From Echinarachnius parma (Eukaryota > Echinodermata > Echinoidea > Clypeasteroida > Echinarachniidae): a DNA stretch of 64,000 nt. The stretch covers positions 102,001-166,000 of the forward strand of contig JBAMJV010001400.1 of NCBI GenBank assembly GCA_037951105.1, read 5' to 3'. Under the pieces are notes generated by a model. It was not told where the DNA came from and ran no database searches. It saw only the letters and a program-made list of their open reading frames with translations. This document shows positions 26,401 to 32,400 of this stretch, one piece after another. The position numbers and the translations under genes were made by a program. Positions within the stretch are counted from its first letter, which is position 1, and each line of letters begins with the position of its first letter.

Positions 26401-27169
26401 TACGTACTACAAGTACGTACGTACGCTGCGGAATTAATCGACGATCGCGGGGATCCGCGACCAATAGCAGCGCGATTTGTCGCTAAAAAAGCCAAATTTT
26501 GCGGGAAAGAAGCCCGCACGCATTACTCCACACATGCGAGCGAGCGATATGAACTGTGTTGTGTACATCAGAGCGCGCGCAGCACTCAATTGAATTCTGG
26601 GAACTGACCTGATCGCCCATTAGCTCCCGGGTTCATCTGCAGCGATCAGTTGGAATATATTGCACGCATAGACTCCAGAATCAACAGATCAATTTGAGGC
26701 AAGTTATCCTTCTTTTTAGCAAATTATATTCAATGTGACAAATCTTAAATAAGAACAACTGCTTTACGTATAAAAAAAATACAACAATTAGGAATTTAAA
26801 GGCGACATTTCACCTCATCGACATCGCACATCAATGGAAAGTTTTTGAGCGACAAAGGCTCAAAGCTTTAATTTCAACGCCGTTGATTATTACAGTTACA
26901 CTGGAGTGGTGAATGAATTTAATATAGATATAAAGATAATTGATTTCAATAACATGAACAATTGAACTTTGGAGATTGATCTCTTGTAAGTTGTAGACTT
27001 GTATTTGTAAGTTGTTGATACTTTGAGTTTGACTTTTTGTTGTTGAAAATGTTTAATTCCCTTACATTTGCGCCACAACTTTTGCTCTAAAATGAGGGGC
27101 CCTCCAGTTGCCATCTGGGGTACCACCGGCTCCCGCTGGTCCAACAACACCTTGTCCTGGTGCAGCCAT
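2137..27169 (-). CDS. MED15: Mediator complex subunit 15 (MED15), whole gene, 17 coding exons
   Basis: MED15 (ARC105) is a nuclear tail subunit of Mediator. Its N-terminal KIX domain binds activators, and its C-terminal part anchors it in the tail module. Coding exons on the minus strand are 27066-27169, 22702-22789, 21334-21388, 19446-19496, 18239-18385, 17880-18077, 15750-16003, 15045-15143, 12564-12617, 10279-10319, 8672-8820, 7692-7886, 7158-7279, 6265-6491, 4605-4780, 3988-4086 and 2137-2291. They sum to 2214 nt (737 residues), and every junction is GT-AG and phase-consistent. The layout matches the family as I know it: KIX (about residues 22-83), the DPMxALQxLT motif, a Gln/Pro/Met-rich middle, LRQLSKYIDPLKR, FQPLLDAV, QGEVARLSPKF, DDKHLPSVPP and a C-terminal helix. 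Human MED15 is about 788 residues. Internal exons 9 and 10 are the least certain. The introns are full of tandem copies of exon pieces. Confidence 0.93.
2380..2700 (-). repeat. Two decayed copies of MED15 exon 17 (5' half) in intron 16
   Basis: Segments at about 2380-2510 and 2568-2700 repeat the first part of exon 17 and its acceptor (CTACAG or CAACAG context). Past the first 17 or so codons both diverge into the shared sequence CATGTGCGACATCC, so neither encodes the C-terminal end. Confidence 0.85.
2753..3163. mobile_element. MITE-A copy 1, TTAA target site
   Basis: Inverted ends start AGGGATCTAGTAACTTTG on the left, with the complement ending TCCCT on the right, flanked by TTAA at 2749-2752 and 3164-3167. 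No coding capacity. The ends fit a piggyBac-type non-autonomous element. Other copies or fragments occur at 24270-24646, 33577-33774 and about 56435-56514. Confidence 0.8.
3168..3388. mobile_element. MITE-B copy 1, TTAA target site, nested at MITE-A edge
   Basis: The termini read GCCCTCTGCAGACAGAGC and GCTCTGTCTGCGCCAGGC, complementary apart from small changes, with TTAA at 3164-3167 and 3389-3392. It is inserted exactly at the right TTAA of MITE-A copy 1. A second copy lies at 61602-61797. Confidence 0.8.
3456..3985 (-). repeat. Three decayed tandem copies of MED15 exon 16
   Basis: Units spaced about 176-182 bp repeat the exon 16 core (ATTGATCGGAGGAA on the plus strand) and the donor-side intron. 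The upstream DDKH codons and the acceptor are replaced by intron-like sequence, so they cannot act as complete exons. Confidence 0.88.
3988..4086 (-). CDS. MED15: MED15 coding exon 16 (DDKxLPSVPP motif)
   Basis: Codons for DDKHLPSVPPINIAIPAQYP match the family DDKDLPSVPPLELSVPADYP. Acceptor TTGTAATAG, donor GTAAGT in phase 1. Three decayed copies follow in intron 16 at about 180-bp spacing. Confidence 0.95.
4605..4780 (-). CDS. MED15: MED15 coding exon 15 (QGEVARLxPKF motif)
   Basis: The exon encodes FQSPPKKLKTDHEPS, then NIVQGEVARLSPKFRVNLDP and VHLVCRL, matching the family SVLQGEVARLDPKFLVNLDP and VHLICKL. The acceptor is TTTCTGCAG. The donor is GTCGGT, weaker than consensus. It is the last unit of a tandem array of 189-bp repeats, and the only one with the CSGKEVHLVCRL end and a usable donor. 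Confidence 0.94.
4790..5380 (-). repeat. 189-bp tandem array of MED15 exon 15 copies
   Basis: The landmark GTCCAGGTTGG recurs at 4843, 5032 and 5221, and at 4654 in the functional exon: exactly 189 bp apart, 63 codons. The first copies stay open in the exon 15 frame and each keeps a TTTTCTGCAG-type acceptor, but they lack the exon's 3' end and donor. The outermost copy is interrupted by two poly-G runs (from about 5241 and 5306). Confidence 0.9.
5925..6010 (-). repeat. Distant decayed copy of MED15 exon 15
   Basis: GAACAGAGTGCTGAATCGTTTG...TTTCTTGGGCAGAGATT on the plus strand resembles the PPKKLKTDHEPS part of exon 15, about 0.75 kb upstream of the main array. No usable splice sites. Confidence 0.6.
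6265..6491 (-). CDS. MED15: MED15 coding exon 14 (PLLDAV motif)
   Basis: After a Ser/Thr-rich lead the exon encodes FQPLLDAVRAHINSPTVNHS and LQRTFGPALATL, matching the family CQPLLDAVLANIRSPVFNHS and LYRTFVPAM. The donor is CA|GTAAGT in phase 2. Copies of the 5' part, including the acceptor, lie at about 6535-6660 and 6665-6800. Confidence 0.95.
6535..6800 (-). repeat. Two decayed copies of the 5' part of MED15 exon 14
   Basis: The string GCTACGGGAATAACA marking the exon 14 acceptor recurs at 6632 and, as GCTATGGGAATAACA, at 6787. Both copies keep the Ser/Thr-rich start but lack the PLLDAV part. Confidence 0.85.
7158..7279 (-). CDS. MED15: MED15 coding exon 13
   Basis: The exon encodes MKNLLGILTNAMPNKRWTLQ and HLIKCEQMLENYEQ, which align with MKSLLDILTDPSKRCPLKTL and QKCEIALEKL of the vertebrate protein. 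Acceptor GTGATAG, donor GTATGT in phase 0. Confidence 0.94.
7692..7886 (-). CDS. MED15: MED15 coding exon 12 (YxDKLxQLSKYI motif)
   Basis: The exon contains AYQDKLRQLSKYIDPLKRA, a near match to the family signature YLDKLKQLSKYIEPLRR. It marks the start of the conserved C-terminal module. Acceptor ATATGTAG, donor GTAAGA in phase 1. Confidence 0.95.
8012..8125 (-). repeat. Decayed copy of the 5' part of MED15 exon 12
   Basis: The acceptor context and the codons for GNPGSVGSVN through QAQTDAMAY are repeated, with several substitutions, about 240 bp upstream of exon 12. The LRQLSKYI part is missing. Confidence 0.85.
8672..8820 (-). CDS. MED15: MED15 coding exon 11 (Ser/Pro-rich)
   Basis: The exon encodes ANPLQSPVSYFQPSPSPQ, then PSVPSPSSTLNTPG, matching the PSPxxLNTP segment of vertebrate MED15. 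Acceptor TTGAACAG, donor GTGAGT (phase 1). One near-complete and one partial copy lie in intron 10. Confidence 0.88.
8924..9150 (-). repeat. Copies of MED15 exon 11 in intron 10
   Basis: One long copy (about 8924-9030) shares the plus-strand block GGCTGGGGAGGGGATGGAGT through to the acceptor. A shorter one (about 9100-9150) keeps only the acceptor side. Neither has the exon 11 donor. Confidence 0.85.
9330..9800. repeat. (TCA/TCC)n trinucleotide microsatellite in MED15 intron 10
   Basis: Long imperfect TCA/TCC repeats. Translated, they give poly-Asp, poly-Met or poly-Ser/His frames that carry no domain and are not genes. Confidence 0.9.
9813..10265 (-). repeat. Two decayed copies of MED15 exon 10, interleaved with (TCA)n
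   Basis: Exon 10 and its donor (GGTAAGATATTG on the minus strand) recur at about 9813-9870 and, altered, at 10095-10165. Each copy is followed by a TCA-rich microsatellite, so the unit is exon plus microsatellite. The copies lack the CTACAG acceptor. Confidence 0.85.
10279..10319 (-). CDS. MED15: MED15 coding exon 10 (micro-exon)
   Basis: A 41-nt exon encoding QPSPAQPTRGPTP, with donor GG|GTAAGA. Two AG acceptors lie four bases apart. Only the inner one (exon start 10319) keeps the frame between exons 9 and 11. Two decayed copies lie at about 10095-10165 and 9813-9870. Confidence 0.68.
10555..10900 (+). repeat. Dispersed repeat with CGGGGGCTAC-type units, copy 1
   Basis: Contains repeated AGCCCCCGAAA blocks, long A runs and the marker GATCAAATGCTTATCAGATG. 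The same sequence lies inverted at 32020-32290 in neuferricin intron 1. It is a dispersed repeat of unknown class with no coding content. Confidence 0.75.
11150..12150. other. Intron 9 distal part, AT-rich, no gene
   Basis: No exon is visible. Sequence near 11270-11350 (TTGTAAAGCACAATGATACG, followed by TTATTATTAT) looks like the 3' end of an invertebrate SINE or LINE repeat, but I cannot define its start. Confidence 0.45.
12159..12400. mobile_element. MITE-C with about 45-bp inverted ends
   Basis: The left end contains CCCGCTAGCTTAGTTCCTTG, and the right end contains the complement ACTTAGCAAGGAACTAAGCTAGCAGGG-type sequence. The outer parts (CCCATATTCATG and ACAAATATGAACC) also pair imperfectly. 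A related end fragment occurs near 23140. Confidence 0.7.
12564..12617 (-). CDS. MED15: MED15 coding exon 9 (small Pro/Tyr-rich exon)
   Basis: An 18-codon exon (SRPPMSPYGGYPYAMSPQ) lies between acceptor AACACAG and a GTGTGT donor, phase 0 on both sides. The Ser/Pro/Tyr composition fits the disordered middle. Because it is phase-neutral, the reading frame survives with or without it, so it could be an optional exon. Confidence 0.7.
12640..13300. repeat. About 78-bp minisatellite next to MED15 exon 9, split by a MITE
   Basis: The motif AATCAAGAAGTT...AAATGACCCTATGG recurs about four times (from 12655, 13035, 13115 and 13200). The array is interrupted by the element at 12723-13023. Confidence 0.75.
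12723..13023. mobile_element. MITE-D, 3-bp TTA target duplication, Harbinger-like
   Basis: Ends AGGCCCAGTCC and GGACTGGGCCT are perfect inverted repeats, extending imperfectly to about 48 bp (ATTTTCACGGCGAATCG). They are flanked by TTA at 12720-12722 and 13024-13026. A TWA-type 3-bp duplication suggests PIF/Harbinger or a relative. Confidence 0.75.
13949..14240. mobile_element. MITE-E copy 1
   Basis: The left end (GTGTTCCACAAATATTC, then GTTTGGACCCAAA) pairs with the right end (GGTAGGTCCAACTTGAG through TAGTGAAACACCCC). The same family, better preserved, lies at 57350-57610. Confidence 0.65.
14360..15040. repeat. 227-bp tandem array beside MED15 exon 8
   Basis: GTTACCAGTATGCTCC recurs at 14584 and 14811, with the exon 8 donor GTTACC at 15040 (spacings 227 and 229). 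A first, more diverged unit starts near 14360. Units include an AT-rich TTATTATTATTG tract and end at a sequence identical to the exon 8 splice donor, so the array was seeded at the exon edge. No coding function. Confidence 0.9.
15045..15143 (-). CDS. MED15: MED15 coding exon 8
   Basis: Thirty-three codons encoding NQMVMQAQNPQAQMQTRPQ and following residues, between a TTTTAG acceptor and a GTAACA donor, with phase 0 at both ends. The donor-side intron starts a 227-bp tandem array. Confidence 0.85.
15750..16003 (-). CDS. MED15: MED15 coding exon 7 (poly-Gln/Gly/Pro region)
   Basis: The exon follows acceptor TTTCCAG and encodes a Gly/Pro-rich stretch, a pure seven-Gln run and QQMQQM-type repeats, ending in PFG before a GTGAGT donor (phase 0). 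This is the Gln-rich prion-like middle typical of MED15, which is expected to be intrinsically disordered. Confidence 0.9.
16143..16404. mobile_element. Foldback element with about 118-bp near-perfect arms
   Basis: The left arm starts TATCGGAAATAATATCGCTA, and the right arm is its complement ending at GATA 16404 with very few mismatches. They are separated by about 29 bases. The flanking TAGAATATTTATA appears on both sides (16098 and 16402). It is noncoding and lies in MED15 intron 6. Confidence 0.85.
16430..17370. other. MED15 intron 6, middle part, no exon recognised
   Basis: Short open frames occur on both strands, but none has domain features or framed splice sites. The ends of the intron hold the foldback element and exon 6 copies. 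Confidence 0.5.
17380..17770 (-). repeat. Three decayed copies of the 3' half of MED15 exon 6
   Basis: Versions of CCTGGAGCTGGGCTCCCCTG followed by GGGGCATCTG recur at about 17380-17462, 17505-17605 and 17690-17770. They are progressively diverged and frameshifted relative to the exon at 17880. Confidence 0.85.
17880..18077 (-). CDS. MED15: MED15 coding exon 6
   Basis: After the acceptor TGGCTGCAG the exon encodes a Gln-rich helix (DQRQQQMAQKLQKMMS) and then a low-complexity VPQ-repeat tail. The donor is GTAGGA in phase 1. Three decayed copies of the 3' half lie in intron 6. Confidence 0.88.
18239..18385 (-). CDS. MED15: MED15 coding exon 5 (DPMxALQxLT motif)
   Basis: The exon opens with DPMAALQGLTQGQ, the conserved motif found just after KIX in animal MED15, then turns Gln/Met/Pro-rich. 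The donor is GTGAGT in phase 1. A short decayed copy of its middle lies in intron 5 (about 18128-18165). Confidence 0.92.
18440..18745. mobile_element. Foldback-like element in MED15 intron 4
   Basis: A perfect 17-bp inner inverted pair (TGTTCATTCAAGTGACA and complement) sits between outer ends GTTGTTGATTTCGGG and CCCGGGACTTATCAAC. GC-rich GGGTACCCG blocks lie just inside. Noncoding. Confidence 0.6.
18745..19235. repeat. Diverged direct duplication in MED15 intron 4
   Basis: Two stretches (about 18745-18895 and 19078-19230) share GGTGGTGAATT, ATAGACAAT, TAGAAAT and CTGGCCCAG-type blocks in the same order, about 330 bp apart. Neither is coding. Confidence 0.6.
19446..19496 (-). CDS. MED15: MED15 coding exon 4 (linker after KIX)
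   Basis: A short exon between TTACAG and GTAATA encoding AKEKGRMTPNMAGQQQ. It keeps phase 1 on both sides, linking the KIX domain to the DPM motif of the next exon. Confidence 0.8.
19500..20375. other. MED15 intron 3, proximal part, no gene seen
   Basis: Unique-looking AT-rich intron sequence between exon 4 and the exon 3 array. I see no exon or recognisable repeat. Confidence 0.5.
20380..21333 (-). repeat. About 155-bp tandem array of decayed MED15 exon 3 (KIX) copies
   Basis: Six extra units repeat TACAAGCAATTTACAGAGAA, then the exon 3 sequence (plus-strand CTCATGTGCAGGA...CAGACTCAGATA). In the copies the donor GTGAGT has become GAAAGT, and the CCTCCTCAG acceptor is missing. Several still translate as YLSLVTRLVLHMRDSNG, so decay is recent or limited. 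Confidence 0.92.
21334..21388 (-). CDS. MED15: MED15 coding exon 3 (end of KIX)
   Basis: The acceptor CTCCTCAG precedes codons for DSYLSLVARLILHMRDSN, matching the DEYLSLVARLIIHFRD signature of the KIX third helix. The donor is GTGAGT in phase 1. Of about seven related copies in the adjoining array, this is the only one with both an acceptor and a donor. Confidence 0.93.
21539..21567. other. Perfect GC-rich hairpin
   Basis: CCAGGCGCCGTGC is followed by ACA and the exact complement, giving a 13-bp stem with a 3-nt loop. It stands alone in AT-rich intron 2. Function unknown; it may be a structured RNA or an element end. Confidence 0.6.
21765..22240 (+). promoter_or_regulatory. CpG-rich promoter-like segment, copy 1 (MED15 intron 2)
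   Basis: A CpG-rich block with CGCGATTTGTCGCT, followed about 250 bp later by TTTTGG|GTAAGT, a good 5' splice site on the plus strand. It is duplicated at 26430-26905. The CpG richness in an AT-rich intron and the shared donor suggest a duplicated promoter with a noncoding first exon. That is inference; transcription is not shown. Confidence 0.4.
22290..22395. repeat. Poly-G/poly-C pair repeat
   Basis: Runs of 9-14 G and C alternate (GGTGTTCACCC core, then T8 and G10, then TTTGAACCC plus a long C run). Part of the window-wide set of poly-G tracts. Confidence 0.7.
22702..22789 (-). CDS. MED15: MED15 coding exon 2 (KIX)
   Basis: The acceptor TATTTCCAG is followed by codons for NDALKDACNPIEKSGNELE and HIFNRAKDR. 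These align with the KIX segment reading EDAMRKAG...SKDMESHVFxKAKTR in vertebrates. The donor is AGG|GTGAGA in phase 0. No tandem copies of this exon were seen. Confidence 0.92.
23336..24015. mobile_element. Foldback element, about 300-bp arms, in MED15 intron 1/2 side
   Basis: Outer ends GCTGTAAC...GATCATCGGATC and their complement enclose long arms, e.g. CCAAAGCAACATATATCCAT in one arm and its complement in the other. The arms include poly-A/poly-T runs and GATCGGATCGG repeats. It lies upstream of exon 2 (in intron 1). I could not find a convincing target-site duplication. Confidence 0.8.
24270..24646. mobile_element. MITE-A copy 2, TTAA target site
   Basis: A full copy, from AGGGACTTAGTAAC to GTTACTAGATCCCT, flanked by TTAA at 24266-24269 and 24647-24650. 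The body is similar to the element at 2753-3163. Confidence 0.82.
24660..25490. other. MED15 intron 1 with poly-C runs
   Basis: Contains three C-rich homopolymer runs (about 24960-24974, 25135-25162 and 25303-25317). No exon is supported; the open frames here are poly-G/poly-C artefacts. Confidence 0.55.
25495..26195. mobile_element. Foldback element, about 330-bp arms, GC-rich centre
   Basis: The arms pair across a centre near 25845: GCGCACCAAAAC and CAAACGCC-type sequences around CTGGCCAGCCGG, CAGACTCAGAGTCAGACAC and its complement, and outer TAGATCTAGTCTA against its complement. The open frames in it (e.g. 25712-26116 minus) mirror each other and are not genes. Confidence 0.82.
26430..26905 (+). 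promoter_or_regulatory. CpG-rich promoter-like segment, copy 2 (MED15 intron 1)
   Basis: Shares long blocks with 21765-22240: GCAGCGCGATTTGTCGCT, AGCCCGCACGCATTACTCC, GCGATCAGTTGGAAT, AGTTATCCT and TTAGCAAATTATATTCAATG. At the equivalent of the GTAAGT donor this copy reads GCAAGT. It sits closer to MED15 exon 1 and to neuferricin, so it could be part of either gene's upstream region. Confidence 0.4.
27066..27169 (-). CDS. MED15: MED15 coding exon 1 (start codon, first part of KIX)
   Basis: The start ATG is 27169-27167. The exon encodes a Gly/Ala-rich leader, then NWRAPHFRAKVVAQ, which matches the family's W-R-x-x-x-F-R-x-K-x-V-x-Q opening of KIX helix 1. It ends at a GTAAGG donor in phase 2, and intron 1 is about 4.3 kb. 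Confidence 0.9.
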
Positions 27170-28909
27170 TTCTCCCCAGTCCTGCTCCCGAATTAAAATT
27201 TCAGCCTGGATGTCGAGATGTCAATGAAGCACAAACAATGCAGCTTACATGTAGTGCAATGTCAATGCATGCTTCAAATGCATATCAAATTGGCAACATA
27301 ATTCGCTTTATGTTCAGTTTTGTTTAATCACATTTGGAATAAAACTAAACAAATTAAGATATCATAACGTTTTTTCGATATTATAAAATTATACTTAGCA
27401 TTCTGTATTTTTTTATTTTTGAACTAATTCAAATATATATGTTAAAACATTATTTTCGGACCATAATTCAATCTTAATCCGACAGAGCCTAACATGGCAG
27501 CTTACATACGATCTTTTGATGTTCGCTGCAGACGATAACAATTCGTGTAAAACCTCTCTTTACGTGACTTTAGGGACCGCAACGTGTAAACGACGAGTGG
27601 TAAAAGTATATTACAAAGGCCTTAATACCATAGTAAGATTACATTCTCGTAATGTCCCGATATGCACACATGATTTATGTTTATGTTTGGGTGAGCTGAA
27701 TGCCGCTGAAAAGACTAACAGAAATTGTTCACTGATTCAGCCATAACTCTGGGCGGCATGGCTGGGCGACATAGCCGTACGCGCACAATTCAAGTGCGGG
27801 TTTCTAGATTTGTAATCAACGAAATTCAATTTCTTTCAGTTTCAACTTTCAAGCCATACTAATACTGCCTTTCATGCACTGCTCGAAATAAAAACAAATC
27901 TGGTGCTATGCCTATCTATGGTCAGGCATGTAAAATTCTTTTTTCAAATCGGTGACCCAAATTTTTACTTTTTGTTTAATTTTAGTTCAGAAATTGTCAT
28001 GACTCAAGATTGTCATCCTATCAGGACCATTTACAATACATTGTAGATGTGATTGTCATATTGTACTTGAAGGAAGAGACATATTTCATGATATTTTGAC
28101 ATTTTTGTTTACGCTTGTAGTTGTAAACAAGTGACACAAATGTCTGAATGTTAAATGTCTCTGCAGACATCCTTCTGAACTACCCAAATTTATATTTCCA
28201 AAAGTAAATACTGAAAAAGTGAAATGTTATATGAAATTTTTACTTTTTACTTTTGGTGTCCGGTCCTAAACAAAATAAAAAGACATCAAATGAGTACACT
28301 ATGAATCAAATCTTGCTTGTAATTGGTATGAATTGTGTGTTTGATAATCATGATAATCCTGAATGATTTACGTGTCGAACTCTTTTGTTAATTTTTTTAT
28401 TTTATGTTTGAAAATAAAGTCACACAAGGCATACATGGTGTTGATAATTTGTTTTGTGTTACAAACATGTATTGAGTCGTATGATTATGATTAATTTTGG
28501 TCACAACTGTATGATTATGTATGCTTAAACTAAGGAAGGGTTGATAAAATGTATGAAGTATGCCCTTTTTGTGATCTGCTGTGATGCTGTGTCTACTGAG
28601 TGATATGTGAACATTTCATGCTGAAACCTGTCGTATGATGGCCGAGTACTGAGCGAAAATGCTAAATGAGCTGCTGGCAATGTCACTACCGTTGCACTGA
28701 CAATTTGCATTTTATAAAGAAAAAATAGGTTAAAGACAAATTCTTGTTGCAGTTTGTTGCACCCTATGAAATATATATCTAAACTAATTGAGTTTAAAAC
28801 AAAATTTACTACCCATGTTTATATAATTCTAATAAGCCATCTTGTTTTAATTTGTATCTCCCATGCAGATTGATGGTTAATCCCCCTTCATACTAGTTAA
28901 GTCTCCCAA
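27170..28909. promoter_or_regulatory. Head-to-head intergenic region between MED15 and neuferricin
   Basis: The start codons of the two genes are 1.74 kb apart on opposite strands, so both promoters probably lie here. I see no clear TATA box or other motif that I can assign. A small open frame at 27516-27746 (plus) has no recognisable domain. Most of the stretch is AT-rich. Confidence 0.5.
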
Positions 28910-29426
28910 ATGGCTTCATCAGGCTTTGCAGTGGGTTTCTTGGTTGCCCTGGTGGCATGTGCAGTCATCTTGGTCGTGCCTAACCCAGAAAACGAGAGAG
29001 TCACCAAGCTTCAGAACAAGATCTGGGAGATCGTGTCCAGACTTGTCGGGTTACTCCCAGAGGATGCTGCTACAGACTCAGATGATGCCAAAACAGTTGA
29101 GGATGTTACCACTGCCACCCCCACCACTAATGCTGCAACGGAATTCATCACCGAAGAGGAGCTGAAGGCTTACGATGGGAGTGCGGGAAGTCCCGGACTC
29201 CGCCTTGCAATCCTGGGAAATGTTTTTGACGTGGAGAAAGGTGCGAAACACTACGCTCCAGGGGGCGGCTACGCTCACTTCGCAGGCCGCGACGGCTCCA
29301 AGGCGTTCATCTCGGGGGACTTCACGGAGGATGGACTAGTGGCGGATGTCTCTGGACTGACCCCCCAGGAGATGATCGGACTGAGAGACTGGGTGAAGTT
29401 CTTCGAGAAAGAGTACATCTTTGTTG
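28910..29426 (+). CDS. CYB5D2: Neuferricin exon 1 (hydrophobic leader, cytochrome b5 domain)
   Basis: The ATG follows AGTTAAGTCTCCCAA; residues 6-23 are hydrophobic. The whole heme-binding domain is in this exon. The donor is GTTG|GTAAGG in phase 1. Reading on past the donor gives only two more codons (KG) before a stop. Confidence 0.95.
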
Positions 29427-32400
29427 GTAAGGGCTAACATCTTTTTTTATATGTGATGTTGTTTTTAACAGAAATAAATGTATAAAATGCATTATTGATT
29501 CAGAGCTACCCCCCCCAGGGGATGATCTGACCCCTCAGGAGATGATCGGACTGAGAGACTGGGTGAAGTTCTTCGAGAAAGAGTATGTCTTTGTTGGTAA
29601 GGGCTAACATCTTTGTTGTTTTATATGTGGGCAATTCCATAAATTCGGACGTACATTTCACACACTTCAATTAGGTACTAAAGGAGAAGTAAATGTAAAT
29701 CATAAGATTTTATGTGATCAATAGATTGCTTATGATGAGTAGAAAATAATAATATGATTTATTCAGATTTTACCACTATAATGACCTTGTACCGATCAAA
29801 AAACACTGCATGGTCGGACGTACGCAGAGAAAATGATTTTTCTGACAAGAGGATTTTAACTGGAAAACTCTGTGAAGTTTATTATTTTGGGGGGCCAAAT
29901 CATCTATTACCATTTGGATAAGAATTGAAATGATGGGAAATATAAAAAAAAAGTTAATATTTTCCCTTCGAAGCATGGAATATTTACGTTTTATTTTCGT
30001 GTCGGACGTACAATGTCGGACGTACAATGTCGGACGTACAAGACTGCCGTGTCGGACGTACATGTGTTATACCAATGCAAGTCTACTTGCTGCTGAAAAA
30101 TTTGCTGTAAATAGACACTTTAAGTCATTTTAGTAACAAATGTTGTCTTAAAAGGTAGATATAAACATGTTATCACTGTACCATTAAATTGTGGCAGTAT
30201 AATACAAATAAAAACACAATTAATCTTCACTAACATGAATATGCACTGATGGGACTACATGAACTAGATTTATAATGTAAATTTAAAGTTTAGGGTTGAT
30301 TTTTCATCATAAAATGTATGTTTGTTGTTCTTTCCTACTAAGAAAATTGTTAAATGGCCTAAGTGAGTCAGAATTAAATAATAATTATACAACATGGTCC
30401 ATCTAAAGTATGTTTTTATGATATATTTTTTAATGACAGCATGATAGTGTGTAGTATTAGTATGTAAATACCCATACAAAAATGTGACTATGGAATGTCC
30501 AGCCATATTATGATGATTCGTTAGAATTAGGGATGTGAATCACTAAGTAATTAAGAGATATTACATTTTAATACACTCTTTAATCATACAGATAGGATAC
30601 AGTGTGAATTTCATTTTTTTAGGCTGGCAAAAACCTATTAATTTCAATGCCGTGTCGGACGTACATGGTCGGACGTACTCAAAAAGTGTACGTCCGACCA
30701 CCCATTTTTTCCTTAATTAGTGATGATTGGAATTTTTTTTTTAACTCTCTGTGTAGAGGGGTTAGAACTTGCTTTGCATTGACATCCTGCCCTTTATTGG
30801 GTTCTTTGTCTTTTCGTGAAATTAAAAATAAGTGTTTTTCCGTGTCGGACGTACATGAAAAAAATAGTCCTGATATTAATTAGCTACAAATCGTAATTAA
30901 AAGAGTATTTTTCTAATTTATGTGTGGTAATGGATTCAGAAAGTTATACTGTGTACATCTATCATGGTCAATTTATTATTCAGTCTATTTTAATTGAAAT
31001 ACATAAAAAGATCAAATGGTATGTTACAGCAAAGAAAAATCAGCAATTTCAGTATGCCATGATTTGGAAGGGTCTCATGACCTTGACCTTGATCAAGTTT
31101 TGTTTTAATGAATGGTTTTTGACAGTTCACATTATTACCTTCAAATTGATGTATCATTTGGACCAATATGATGATTTTGAAATTTTGGCCTACTGGTTGA
31201 CATATTTATGGAATTGCCCATGTGATGTTTTTAACAGAAATAAATGCATGAGATGCCTGGTGCCAGATACTGGGTGAAGTTCTGAGAAGGAGTATTCATT
31301 TGTTGGTAAGGAGTTGATTTCAAAAGTAGTATATTTTTGGTTTTCACCATAATTTATTTGAGTTTTCCTAACATAAGGTAGATAGAACTTCATACTGATG
31401 GCTTAGAGATCGACCTCCTGTAAGATGATTGGACTATAAAGGGACTTTCCAGGTGAAGTTCTTTGAGAAGGAGTGTACATTAATTGTTGGTAAGAAGTTG
31501 AAATAATTAGTCCATACAGTCATACCTGTCTTAGTCGACACCTGACCTGTTTAGATCTACGCCAAGCAGAGAGAAAACAAACGTTATAGAACCCGTCACC
31601 TTTCTACAGTGGCCACTTTCCTTTTTTTCCCACTTGTCTTGTGTGCTCTTCCCAGTAAGCTTCTTCAATTAATCTGGCTGCCCATCTGTCCAAGGGGTTT
31701 CTTTGTCCCTTTTCCCATGCAACCAGAATTGTGTTAGCCCTACCATTTAAGTTGTGTATTTGCTACATAACTCCACGACCAAACTCAATTGCATCTCTAG
31801 TGGTTCTTTCATGCCTGGTTATTTTCATCTTACTTATAAATAAAAAATATGAAACCATCTTTTTTTCAAATTGTCTCTTTGTAATAGAGATATTCATGAC
31901 TCAATTTGACAAATCATGTGTATAATTTCTACTTCAATGTTCAAACTTATGACAACGAGACTCCAATGAGACTTATGGGAAGAGACTCCTAGATTAACCT
32001 ATATTCATTCTCACGCCCCAGCGAAAAAATTAATATTTTGATTTCGGGGGCTCCATTTTCGGGGGCTACTTTTCCAACTTTCGGGGGCTACAAATTTCTG
32101 GGCTCTTTTTCGAATTTCAGGGGCTACTAATAAGCTATAATGCTGTAAGTGATCATTTTATAAGCATTTGATCACAATCCAAACAGAATTTTTTTTTTTT
32201 TTTTTTTTTTTTTCTTTTTCGGGGGCGAATTTGGGCATTTCGGGGGCAAATTCGCCCGCCGCCCTCATGTATTTTTATCGCTGTCACGCCCACTCAAGGG
32301 TGCAACAACACAATGGTATGCATACATAGTGTCTGAATTGAGAGCGCTGATGGGGGAATTATAAGGCATGGGTTACACGAATCTGCGCATGACCGAATTA

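Noticed and set aside
27516..27746. 76-codon plus-strand frame in the intergenic region
   Set aside because: No similarity, ribosome context or splice link that I can support. It could be chance.
30924..31277. 117-codon frame in the neuferricin intron transposon as a transposase
   Set aside because: No DDE or zinc-finger motif, and it runs past the element's right end, so it is not an element gene.
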